A DNA stretch of 64,000 nt from Beroe ovata (Eukaryota; Ctenophora; Nuda; Beroida; Beroidae). The translations under genes and the position numbers were made by a program. A model generated the notes under the pieces. The model made no database searches, was not told the origin of the DNA, and saw only the letters and a list, made by a program, of their open reading frames with translations. The stretch covers positions 478,737 to 542,736 of the forward strand of contig CAMPET010000020.1 of NCBI GenBank assembly GCA_946803715.1. The letters are read 5' to 3'. Numbering within the stretch: the stretch's first letter is position 1; the number at the start of each line of letters is the position of its first letter. Shown here piece after piece: positions 33,783 through 45,600 of the stretch.

Positions 33783-34188
33783 TCAAAATGTCACATCATC
33801 CATCATCATTGTTTTTGTAGTTATTATATCCTTGAGCCACTTCTCTCTAAAAACTGATTTGCCAGGTGTGTGGATAAGTCTCTGAGCTTCTAATACATAT
33901 GAAATTTTTGCTTCCTTCTGACTTGTATCAAGTGTGAAGTAAACACAAGCTGTTGCTGCTGGGATAGGCTTCCTGCGTGTCGGTATACTCCATCTTACCC
34001 TGAATTGAGATTTTTGAGACAGATTTTTAGCCAGTATTGCCAACAACCGAAATGCTAAAGGATGTATGATTGCTATTTATCTACCTGAATTGATACCCAT
34101 TTTCATTCTTCTCCAGAAAATCTATGCAATGAAGCCAGCATTCATTCACATCCCAGTCTTTGACAATGTTCTCTATGACCTCAATACC
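33783..34188 (-). CDS. 3' end of an unidentified gene (two exons)
   Basis: Exon 34188-34085 (about 35 codons, including VKDWDVNECWLHCIDFLEK) joins exon 33999-33783 in matching phase. The second exon reads VRWSIPTRRKPIPAATACVY and ends in a stop codon. Splice sites are good (AATCAG acceptor, CAG/GTAGAT donor, TTCAG acceptor). The composition looks genuinely coding and folded, but I do not recognise the family. Upstream exons were not found up to the repeats at 34.8 kb, so this may be a fragment cut off by repeat insertion. Confidence 0.45.
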
Positions 34189-34779
34189 TGATTTCTCATT
34201 GATACCACTTGAAAGAACCATTGGAATACTGTTTAAGACATGGTTCCTAAATTATTTTGTGCAGTTAATTTGGAAGGATATAAACTCAGCAAAATTTGAG
34301 ATTTTCCAACTTTTATCGGCCTTTATGCCATATCCATCAAAACTCTGCTTATTGAATTGTTATTTCAATCTGATTGTGAGTAAAATTTGTTCATCCCCAA
34401 TGACGGAATTTTTACATTGACTCTCATAAAGTCATGAACTTGATCAGAAAAGCAAAAATCAAACAATTAACAACTACTAAAAATAAGATGGGAGTTATTG
34501 TTCAGCACTCACAAAACAGAGGTCAGATATAATCTTGAAGGGTGTCATAAATAGATACATAAATACAAGAGTTATGGTATCCTACCATCGCAATTCAATA
34601 TATTAAAAACTGGGCATTGCATTAGCTACCATTGAAGAACACCACCCTTACATAGGTGTTCAATATAGAAAAGGAAAGGTAGCATTATCAGTGCATTATT
34701 GAAGATAGAACAGATAACAGTAGCATGACTAATACTAATAGATGTCAATGCCCTTCTTTTAGACATATTCCACCAATTT

Positions 34780-35000
34780 TTGTCTTTGTCAGATTTTATC
34801 TGACCTCTCTTTCTCGCGTGCGCGCGCCTTTGTTCGGCCTCCGATGAAAGCGCGCACAAGCGAGAAATAGAGGTGAAATAAAATTTGTCGGATGTTATCT
34901 GTCCATGTCCACTGTTTCTTGCGCACGCGCACCGCGCGCAAGAAACAGTGGACAGATAACATGAACATCCGGCAATTAAATCTAATTTAAATTAATTAAA
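34780..35000. repeat. GC-rich hairpin repeats (CGCGCG / ATCTGTCCACTGTTTCTTG family)
   Basis: Two head-to-head inverted repeats lie here. The first has arms TCTGACCTCTCTTTCTCGCG and a rough complement. The second has arms GGATGTTATCTGTCC...CACTGTTTCTTGCGC facing GCGCAAGAAACAGTGGACAG. The same family occurs at 3.5 kb and 47.7-48.8 kb. No coding capacity is present; it looks like a MITE or foldback element. Confidence 0.8.
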
Positions 35001-35152
35001 ATAAAATCTGGCAATTTTTTGCGCGCGCGCTCAACTTCAATCGTAAGCCGAAGAATGAAGTCGAAGAATGATGTCAGATGATGTCAGCATGATCTGAAAA
35101 TCGTGAAAAAAGAAACGCAGACAGAAGCGCGCAGTATATTTGGGTCACGAAC

Positions 35153-35611
35153 GAACAAAAAACGGTCTTGAGCTTTTGTGCATATTTCAATGGTTGTGCC
35201 GAAATTAAAAAGGTTGTGCGCACTTCGACTCCAGCAATGGGCCTTCTTGTTGGCAAGCAGTGTCACAGCATAACACGGAAACACTCCGGCCTATGTCATG
35301 TTTGTAACGGGATCCAGGACACAGGAGCAAGCAATACCAGGAATGTGGTGATNCATAAGTTAGTTCGACAGCGCGTAGCGCAAAAATTGGCGAAATGAGT
35401 GCACAGGTTTCGTAGGGGAACAAAAAACGGTCTTGAGCTTTCGTGCGCATATTTCAATGGTTGTGCCGAAATTAAAAAGGTTGTTGCACTTCGACTCCAG
35501 CAATGGGCCTTCTTGTTGGCACACAGTGTCACAGCATAACAGGGAAACACTCCGGCCTATGTCATGTTTGTAACGGGACACAGGAGCAAGCAATACCAGG
35601 AATGTGGTGAT
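35153..35611. repeat. direct duplication of about 200 bp around a single N
   Basis: Copy 1 (35153-35352) is cut by N at 35353, and copy 2 is at 35418-35611. Both begin GAACAAAAAACGGTCTTGAGC and end AGGAATGTGGTGAT. The pattern matches the two other single-N duplications and is likely an assembly join of alleles. Confidence 0.85.
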
Positions 35612-36442
35612 CTCTAATTTGTTGAAGAGGGTAGAATATCCCATTTGCATGAATTCACTTCTTCAGGCACTACTCACTAGGAAAACTGCCATATCGTGGC
35701 ACAATATGGTAGGATGTGTAACCCCAATCTGCATTAGGCTCAATCGTATTATTAACAGCCCCGCGACCCCACTCTGACCATTGTGCCAGAAGGTGTGAGA
35801 ACACACAAGTTTAGGATTTTCCTCTGGAAGGAATATCTCATGGAGTTCAAATGGAAATCTTCAATCCCATCATTAAATGAATCGTTCGCTTCAATCCCTT
35901 TGAATGATACTGAATCTCTTTCAGTTAATCGTTCCCTACTTATATCCCAGCAGGTCTTGGTCTCTTGGATCAAGTAGAGGACATCCTGGCCTCAGCAGTA
36001 GTCCCTGCCTACTCTCTGAGTTTGCACCACTGTTGGTAGCAACTGAGACTAGACTCCCGTGTCTAGTTGCAGTCTTATCCTATGATAGATATTATTTTGG
36101 TATATACTTAGGAGTCCATGGGGTTGACTAGCAGGTGTTGGCCTCTGGGGACCCAGCAAAAAGGTTTCAGATCCTACTGGGACCTGAAAGAAGAACTCCG
36201 CCATTTGTATGCCAAACGCCTGGCTGATATCAATGATCGAGCTGTAGTGCTGAGTCACAACTGTTCATAGTTATATGCACAGGATTGCACAGATAATGCA
36301 GACAGAGTGAACCTTGTGACAGGGAATTTTGTGAGGAGCAATTGCACTAGCTTAATTGTCAGACTTCAGTATCCCCTTTAATCGAGTTACATTCCTGCTT
36401 ACAATGACTATTTGTTGTTACTTAAACTGTTATTATTCATAG
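35612..36442. other. no supported gene; possible exon remnant
   Basis: A plus-strand frame after a TTTCAG acceptor (about 36172-36270) reads WDLKEELRHLYAKRLADIND and then meets a stop. It looks protein-like but has no partner exon. It could be a decayed gene or an alternative 3' exon. Confidence 0.3.
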
Positions 36443-36448
36443 GTCAAA

Positions 36449-39400
36449 ATGATGGTCAAAAATGGAAAGAGTTTTTGCAAGTACTACTTGCAAGGACACT
36501 GCAAGAATGGTAGCAGATGTGAGTTTGAGCATGAAAGGCCAAAATGTCACTTTTTCAGTAAAGGGATGTGTTTCAGGGGCAACTTATGCTATTTTGTCCA
36601 TGCTGAACCTGAAAAGGTGAGATTTATATTACATATCAACTTTTTTGCACTACATGACACTTCAGGGTTATTTCATTATCTCTTTTAAACCAATAATTCT
36701 ACAGACTGAAGCTGCTCTTATGATCACATCATTGGATGAGGTTGGAGAATTACCCTTTAAATCACCTCCACCCCTCTGTCAACAGAATCTTACCAGAGAA
36801 GGTCTTGTAAGAAAACTAAGGGGCATTCAAAAGAGGGCAGGGACTCTTGAAGATTACTATGAGAGATTTAATGAGGTATGTGGAATATCAAAAGATCATC
36901 TACTTCCTTGAACTGTGAATGTCTAAATGAGTAAATTATACGCCATTTTAACAGGTATTAGAGGGCTTTTATTTATATGAAATAACCCGGGACGAAATGA
37001 TAGAAGTATTGAAAATACTGAGTGAAGATGATGAAGTCAGCAATGTTTTCAGGTTCCTATAATCAGGGATTCTCATTATAATGGATTCATGAAATTTCGA
37101 ATTTCTGAGCTCTTGATTAGTGACTTCTGATTGTTCATTTCAGATATACCCTAAGTTCAATCTTTAATAACTGGTGTATATCGTGTCGACACTGGGCAGA
37201 CTTTTTCCTCACCCTCATTGGTGGTGATAAGAATGACAATGCTGCAACTAACACTGATGTTGTAGAAGCAATTGAGTATTTCGGTAAGTACTGCTGGTAC
37301 TTTAACACAAGGTTGAAGATGGCTTGATTTCTCTGTTCATGGATTGGACGATTGAATGAGAGTCGCATGAGTTACGCTGCGATTTTTTAAACTCATCAAA
37401 ACTAGTTTTTAAAATCAAATATGAGCCTGACGTTGTTGTTGAACGACGAAATTAATCGCAATTAAAAGACACGTGTTCATTTGTCAAAAGAGAATTAACC
37501 AACTATGTCTCATCATTTGTATTACTCGTGCGAGTCATTGTCCATCTGTACAAGATTTTAGAGGTAGGGCGGCCAATCATCAGCAATCTATCACAAAATC
37601 GTACAACTTCTCTCAGACTATGAAGACAATGTGTTGATGATAGGGACGCTAGTTGTTGGATTCCTCACCCTGGATAAAATTCATTTAGCCGAGGGATTGC
37701 TCTCACACTTTGCGTCATCACAGGTATTTTTGTACACTGTTATAAAACTGTGTGAGATACGTCACTGGAGAAAGTTTGCAGTTTTGAGTCGATCACTTCT
37801 TGTAATTTCCCCCTTTTAGGATGAGGACGGATTTCACCGTCTCATTGCTACAACTTCATGTTAAATTTACCCAGGAGTTCTCAACGTATTTGAAGATTCT
37901 AGCAGCATATTTGCAGCCTAATATCATAGCCAGGTTCTTAAGGAACCATATCCAACAGTACAACGTACAGGAAGATGAATTTTGCAGGTAAAAATTTAAC
38001 CGTGCTATGTATCCAATCATGCCGCAACTTCAATCATTACCTAGGCTACTTAACACCCGCGAAATTCTTGCTGATATTAAAGAACAAACACAAATGATTT
38101 AACGACAAACTTTTATAACCACAACCTTCCCAACAGATGCTCGACTTACGAATGTCGATGTCCTCTGAAAGTGGACCCCGCAAAAACGGCAGATATTGTC
38201 GACATCATACAGGAAGTGGTTGCGTGGTCGGACTTCGAAAAGAGGGACTTCATAAAGGTGAGCTGACAAATTTTCGAAATAGGTTGTGAGGGGGAAATTC
38301 CATCGGAATAATGTAAGATATGACGTGATACATTCGCCGACGAGAGGTAATCCCCGACTTAAATTTCCGAGGAAAGTTGACCTATTATCTAGAACCATGT
38401 TCCAAGAAAGCTCAATACATTACAGCAAGCATGATTTAATGATTGTTGTACAGCAAGGGATAAACTAATCCAGTACATAATATCTCTACTACACTGCTCT
38501 CATTGTATTATGAAAGCAGAACACAAGAATTGCGTTTCCCCTCTCCTGATCTCCAATCCTAAGAATTGCCCCGTTGACGATAACACGTGTCTTTTAGAGT
38601 GGCATTGATTACTTCGCTCCAATGTCCCTCACTTCATCACACAAACTACTGTGGAAGTAGGACAGAGAATTGGATTCTATACAAATCAGTATCGGCTCAC
38701 CACGTGGTTTTCGAGATTTCCCACGACTCTAAAACGCGAACGTAAAATGTTGAAACTACTTGGCTTTGCATCAAATTCGCAAAAATACTATGAAAATAGG
38801 AAGGCGTTATTGCAGCCAAATACGCGCGCACGTATGTTTACGCGCGCAATCATTTCGAAACACCGCAAGTTTCGAAAAGAAACGCTGGATGTGACCTTGG
38901 ATATGCTTCGTTTTGTGATCTCAGCTTACAAAATGCACCAGTGAATAATTGGTGATCATGATAACTGAGTATTCGGTGGAACCAGGAAGGTGTACGCATG
39001 TTTTGGCTCAAATTAAGGGTTCTGTGATATCGCACAACACACATGGACGTATGTTTGGCTAAGTGCCAGTGTTGAGAAAAGTGTTAAGTGCATTTATTTT
39101 ACACGTACCATTGTCGAAGTAGCTGGTACATGAAGAAATGATTGAAATACAATTAATGGGAAGAAGTGTCAGAGTTATGAGCCATGGATAGGATCATGGG
39201 TCATGTTTAGAGTTAGAATAAGGGCATGTGATAAGGGCAGGGAAAAAACATTTTCCAAGGTGTCGTGTTGATATGCGCGGAATAGCTGCCAAATAACTTC
39301 CCTCCCTTCAGACGATCTGCCACAGTCTGTTCAAGCGTCCCGATGTGCAGGAAATAGCTGACATTGTCCGCTTTGCCAATGATATGGTCCGGGCTGAGGC

Positions 39401-42400
39401 TGTGTGTGACACCCTGGCAAAGCCCATGTCAGATATAGAGAAACAACACCTACGCCGTGTCTTCCATCGGGCGTTCGGTGTGCATCCTCGAGGTACGTGT
39501 TCAAGATTGTGTGGTGATTTGATGGTCTGACAATCCTGTTCGAGGGATATTCCTCATTCTATGAACTCGCAGCTATCAACTATCACCTGTCTCAAACTGC
39601 ACCTCTGGCACGACGCCAAATTATCCTGAAACTTGGAATCGATCCAAATGAGATTCTCAGCGCGGCTGAGGTTTGGACGGGCCTCTACAAGACTGAGGAC
39701 ATTGAGAATCAGGAGGGCAAGATGAACACTGAGGCGCTCGAGAGCGACAAGGTTTGTGTGTCTGTGTCTGTATGCGTGTGACTGTGTGTCTGTATGCGTG
39801 CGTCTGTGAATTTGTATCTGTGTTAGTGTGTGTCTGTGTGTTTGTATCTGTGTTAGTGCGTTTCTGTGTTTGTGTTGACTGTCAACCCGGACTATTTCCC
39901 AGTGTCAGTCCCCGTATATCGACTGTCGGAACAGACCGAAGGACGTTTGTGATCGTGGTCTCTGTCGGCGATGCTGTGTCGACTTTGGGCGGAAAATGGG
40001 TGCTGATTGTTACGGACACATGCTTTTCTTCACTGAGGGAGATTTCAGTGACACGGAATGTGTGAGTAAGAAATCGAATAACGAACCTAAGTGTGATTCG
40101 AACAAAGTCACATGTCAAACAGCTCCTCGGGGAAGCGAGATAGAGCCAACATTTTCTCCGGATTTATGATCTCGGTGACATGAATTTGATCCTCACTGTC
40201 CCGGTTTAGTCGTGATAGTAGAGCTTCAATGATCCTAACCTCTTCTTTATCAGGACAACCCCGTGAATAAGAGACGGGATCTTGGCATGGTTCCAAAAAT
40301 TAACTTCCCCTACTTTAAACCTCGTGTTACCCTGTACGGTGAACCTAATCTAGACGAGGCTATCAGGAGCAAATGCAGGTAAACACTCTCACGACAGCAT
40401 CTTCCGCCGATGTACAAAACGGCTTTTATCACAATGTCGATATTTTTGAATCACTTACTCGATTATTAATGCTAGGTATCAGCGTATTGATTGCGACCCC
40501 TCGTTTCACATACAAGACACTCACTTGATGAAGCTGGTCAACAAGTTTGGTACAGATATGCGTGCTCTTTCAATTGGGAGCAAAGAAACAAGTAAGTGTG
40601 AGCTACCATTCACTCGAAAATTCGAGTATAACTTGGCTCCTTTCCTACACGCCCAAACACTGCTGTTATGCTTACTAAAGATTGAACGTCAGTACTCAAT
40701 GCTCAGAATTGAGTGTTCGACCCTACTATAAACGATCTTTTCTCCCAGAAGCGGGGTTAAAGCTCACAAATAAGAGCCTGGCTGAGATAGCCAAATGCCG
40801 GAATCTGCACAAGTTATCACTGGAGTGTTGTGTGAACATGGACGATGCGACTTTCAAGAGGATTTTGGAGGGGTGTCCCAAACTCAAATACCTCGAGGTG
40901 AGTAAATTATCGTTCCATTTAGTGGTTTACTCTCATCATTGGTTGTATAGTGGTCGTTCCACTCGTCGTGGGTTGTACTGTGGTCGTGCCAATGGTTGTG
41001 CATCATGGGTCGCGCAATATGATGATGATTGCGCAATACTATGTAAATCCTGCATTTCTGCTGCTGCAATGCCCTCTTGTTTGATGATGGCATACAAGTA
41101 GATGCAATCACAGACCTAATACCTTGATTACAAGTGCTCCTGAGAAGTACTACTCCTTTACCAATATTGTCAATTATTATAGAGCATCACCACCGATTGC
41201 AACAGCTAATCACCATGTCACGTGATAATCACAATATCACGTGACGTTGTGGTGTCCGTGTGGTGTTTGCTCATTGGTCAAGCCATCAGGAGCACATCAC
41301 ACCATTCAATACTGCTCCACTATATAACCTGAAGATATCATTGTGCACGGGCAGTACAACAGTGCTATCACTCTGATATTCATTCGAATTGGGTCACTTA
41401 TCACTAGGAAGCATGACAAATTTATTGCTATTTAATCACATCGTAAATAATAATATCGTTGATATAATAACAATAATAATGCTCGTTACAGCAGTATATA
41501 ACTGTAACTCATCAGTCTGTTTCCAGTAGCACTGAGTAAATTCACAGAATCGCGGTATTTAGACAATGTTGTGCTATGTGATAACCGGTTTTCAAACCGT
41601 CTACTTGATTTGGATCGCTGCTGCGGTTCTGTGGGCTCTAGTGGAGTATCTATGGCGCAAGTTTGGACTACGGAATATTGCGGTAGGGCTCTGCTCTGGT
41701 CCCTCTGAGGACGTCATTGGTGGTAACCCAGTGCTGGTTGCCAAGGAGATACACCAGAATACCACCCTACCACAAATGAAGAGAGAGTGGTTCTCGATTA
41801 ACGATACCACCGCTCGATTGTTCGTTGCATACTTCGCATTTTGCTTTGCAATGATATCGAAACCCTTTTCCTTCATCCACTTTACATTGATCTACCAACG
41901 CACGTTTTCTGGATTGATCAATGCATTGGTGAGTGTACTACTCCTCCCTTTTCTACCGGCGATGATTCTCTTCAAGACACTGTACCAGAAAAACCTCTCA
42001 TTTCTTCCTATGCTAAATGTTGACGATCATAACCTCGAGTCTCTGAGGTTCTTTTCCAACAATCTGAGCCCTATCAACAGCCTACTCTACGACTATTCCC
42101 AACAATTTTCTAACTACATCGGCAATTTCTACATCCTAGGTCCTTGCCCCGACGCGATACAGACCATGTATTGGGACACTGATAAAACTACAAAGTTATT
42201 CTGGCGGGAAAAGTTGCGGGCTTGCGGGGCACGAATTCCCCTAGAGCTTGGGATTTGGGATGGCACCGTGCTGGATGTGAAGGGGGATATAATGACGTGT
42301 GACGGGGTTGTGATCAAAGTTGCTAACTCCTGCATGGGTGTCGGTGACATGTTCCTAAAACGGAACGTCGACTATTCGCGTGTCGATGATCTGTGGGATG

Positions 42401-45400
42401 TGTTCAAAGAGAAGTATCCGAATACCAAATGTCTCCTCCTGGAGCTGGTCCGACCCATGGACTCCCTGGGTGTACACTCTCTCGACATTCTAACTGCCCG
42501 TGACAACACCGGCAGGTACCAGCTTGTGGATGTTGTCCTTTGGGCCGGGTCGAAGTCAGATACCTCTCACGGAGCGACCTCCGCGTACATGGTCGACCCA
42601 AAGTCAGAGCTATCCTGCTCTCTGGGTCGCTGGTACAACCCCAACTTCACTACCTCCGACCCTGGTGGACTAGGGGTAAAGTACCCCGGTGTTGGTAAAG
42701 CTGTGACCACTGCACTGCACACACATCGCAACCTCCCCTACCCGTGGCTCAATGTGGTTGGGTGGGACTGCATGGTGCTGGAGGATGGCTCGGTGGTGTT
42801 TTTCGAGGGTAACCTGGCCGCGTGGAGGTTTCCCAGGAGACTCTTTCTATCGTGGAGGAACTTTGCGTACTTTGTTTCGTACATAAGCTGGGTGGGAGCG
42901 TGAAGTGGTGACCGGAGTGTTGAACCGTGAATTGCTTGAGGCGGCTGTCATTGGCGTAATGATTATTTGTGTAGCGTATTTATTATTTTGTGGTAGCGAT
43001 TCTATCATTAATCAACGCTGAGAGTTATCGCTACGTTAGTTAAACATTGTCAGTGGAACGAGGCTTCAATTTCATTTTGAAATTTCATTCCTTGATGCAT
43101 CAGGCGACTTCAAGTTAAACAAAAATTTTCATTCAGAATAATTGTTTAAAAAGTTTTATGTGAATTACATTGAGCCCCCATTTCGGATAGAATAAAAATA
43201 AAACGTGATAGAGATGAATTAATAAAGAAAAATATCGTACCACTGTAAAATTGTGAAACTGTTCTGAAGGATAGAAAATTGAAGTTCCAGCTCTACTCTT
43301 CCTCCATCTCATAATTCTCCGGATCCACCTGCTTGTACTTCTTACTTCCCTTCCTAGTCTCAACATCCCTGGGAGTCTCCGGGATCTTCTTGTCGGTTGT
43401 TTCGGGTTGGAAAAACACAGCCAGAGCAATGAGGAGGGTGGCTATGGCGAATATAGCCTGCACAACCCGTCTATCAGTGACGTCATAGAGAAGACTGGTG
43501 TACGGACCGATAAAACTGCCGATTCTAGCGGCGCTGGAGCTGAGCGACATGATCATGCCCCTGTGTGATGTCGGGGAAATCTCGCTCGTGTAGAGGTAGA
43601 GGAGAGCGAATGCGGCGGATGTGCCGATACTGCCGATCAGACACGCGATGTACTCGAGTGTCCAGTTATCGGAGAGCCGGACATCGGGCATCGCCAGGAG
43701 GTTGCACGCCACCCCGCAGAGGAGGAACAGATACAGGGATCGCTTCCTGCCAAGGAGTTTACAAGCGGGGATGGTTAGGCTGAACGCGATGAGTTTACTC
43801 AGAGCATCTAGGAAATAGCTCATGTACAGCTCTTTGGAGATCTTGTTCCAGCCGAATGAGAATCCGTAGAAGAGGGCAGCTACAATAAACCAGCACAACA
43901 TCGAACGGAGGGTTTCTTTCAGCATTGTCGGATACGCCCGGAAATCTCCAATCTGTTTCCAGTAGTTCTGCCTCCGTTCTTCGTAAACCAGCTTCATGTC
44001 ATCGAATGAGGTTTCGTTGTTACAGAGTCTCGAGTAGCTTGTCAGGGTTTTCCTGGCCTGCTCTTCCTGACCTCTGACCAGGGAGAATCGGGGAGAGACT
44101 GGAAGTAGCAGTAGAGGAATCGCACTAACTATATCCAGGATTCCTTGTGTCATGAAGATGTACCGCCAATCAGTGATCAGGTACGCAATACCCACTACTA
44201 TCAGATACCCAACCGCCCAGACGTCGAGTGAGATAGCACTGACGGACTCTCGTAGGGAACTAGGGGAGAACTCGAAAATCCAGCAATATGCCCCAGTGAA
44301 ATTGATAAACTGGCCGAACCCCTGGAATACTCTGATGGCGAGTAAAACCTCATAACTGGGAGTCCATGTACCGATAATGGATGCTACCCCAGCTATCAAA
44401 ACCCCGGCAATTGCCCCATTCTTCCTTCCCACTTGGTCAAATATGGCAGTAGAAGAGAGAAGACCCAGGAATGCACCGATGAAGAAGAAGCTAGATGCAA
44501 CAGTTAGTTTGGATGCAGTTCCGCAGTAAAACTCCCATTCCATTGAGAAGCTTGTCCTCGTGGAAGTCCAGTTGAAGTCAATACCCGCTACAAGGTCATT
44601 GTCACACATGTGCTTCTCTGTGTAGAACTCTCGTGTGGAATTGGCGTTTTCCAGCAGGTGGAAACATCGGTCCGACACGCACTCCCATTCTGTGTAGGGA
44701 ATGAAACCTGTGAACACGGTGAGATATGTGTCACCGGCCGTTGTGTACATTGTTAACAATGCCACTGTCAACACCAACACCATCTTGAAGTTGACATCAG
44801 TTGCAATCTTGTCAACAGCATCGTTAACAGTTAGTGGCTGGTCTTGGTCCTCCATGAATAGCTGATGGAAAGAATATTTCTTTAAAATAACATCTGGTTT
44901 GTGCGAATAGAAACAATGGGAAACAATCGAAGGTGAAGTAAAGCGAAATGATATCTCAACCATGCAAGGTTCAAAGATATCAAACTCACGATAACCAAAT
45001 TTGGAACGAACGGGAAATTTTTGGTTGACACATAATCCTCCCATTCCTTTGAAATGTACACTGGTTCCCGCTAAATTGAATTATCATACGAGAATTGTAC
45101 GCTCTATAACAACAAGTTTGGTATTCAAACATATTCAGAAAATTATTCCATTACGAATCTGCAGGAAGTGGTAATGTATATTTCACTTTTTAAATCATGT
45201 TTATTCTTAATTATGCTTACACAGGTTTCTGGTTGTCATAAACACTCTGGAAAACTGACTAACTCCTGCCTGCAACATCTGTTTAACGAACCTAATCAGA
45301 TACAGTATCTAAACATCGAATTTCAGCGAGGTAACACCATGTTATTCGATTACCCCTCTTTTGACAATTTATGAATTTATAGTCTACCTTCCTCAATTCC

Positions 45401-45556
45401 CCCCTCACACACACACACACACACACANNNNNNNNNNNNNNNNNNNNNNNNNNNNNNNNNNNNNNNNNNNNNNNNNNNNNNNNNNNNNNNNNNNNNNNNN
45501 NNNNNNNNNNNNNNNNNNNNNNNNNNNNNNNNNNNNNNNNNNNNNNNNNNNGTGTT

Positions 45557-45600
<44 letters not shown>

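Noticed and set aside
38651-38944. 97-aa plus-strand frame
   Set aside because: It lies in intron 7 of the CCCH-LRR gene and has no family; splicing from 38257 to 39312 is in phase without it.
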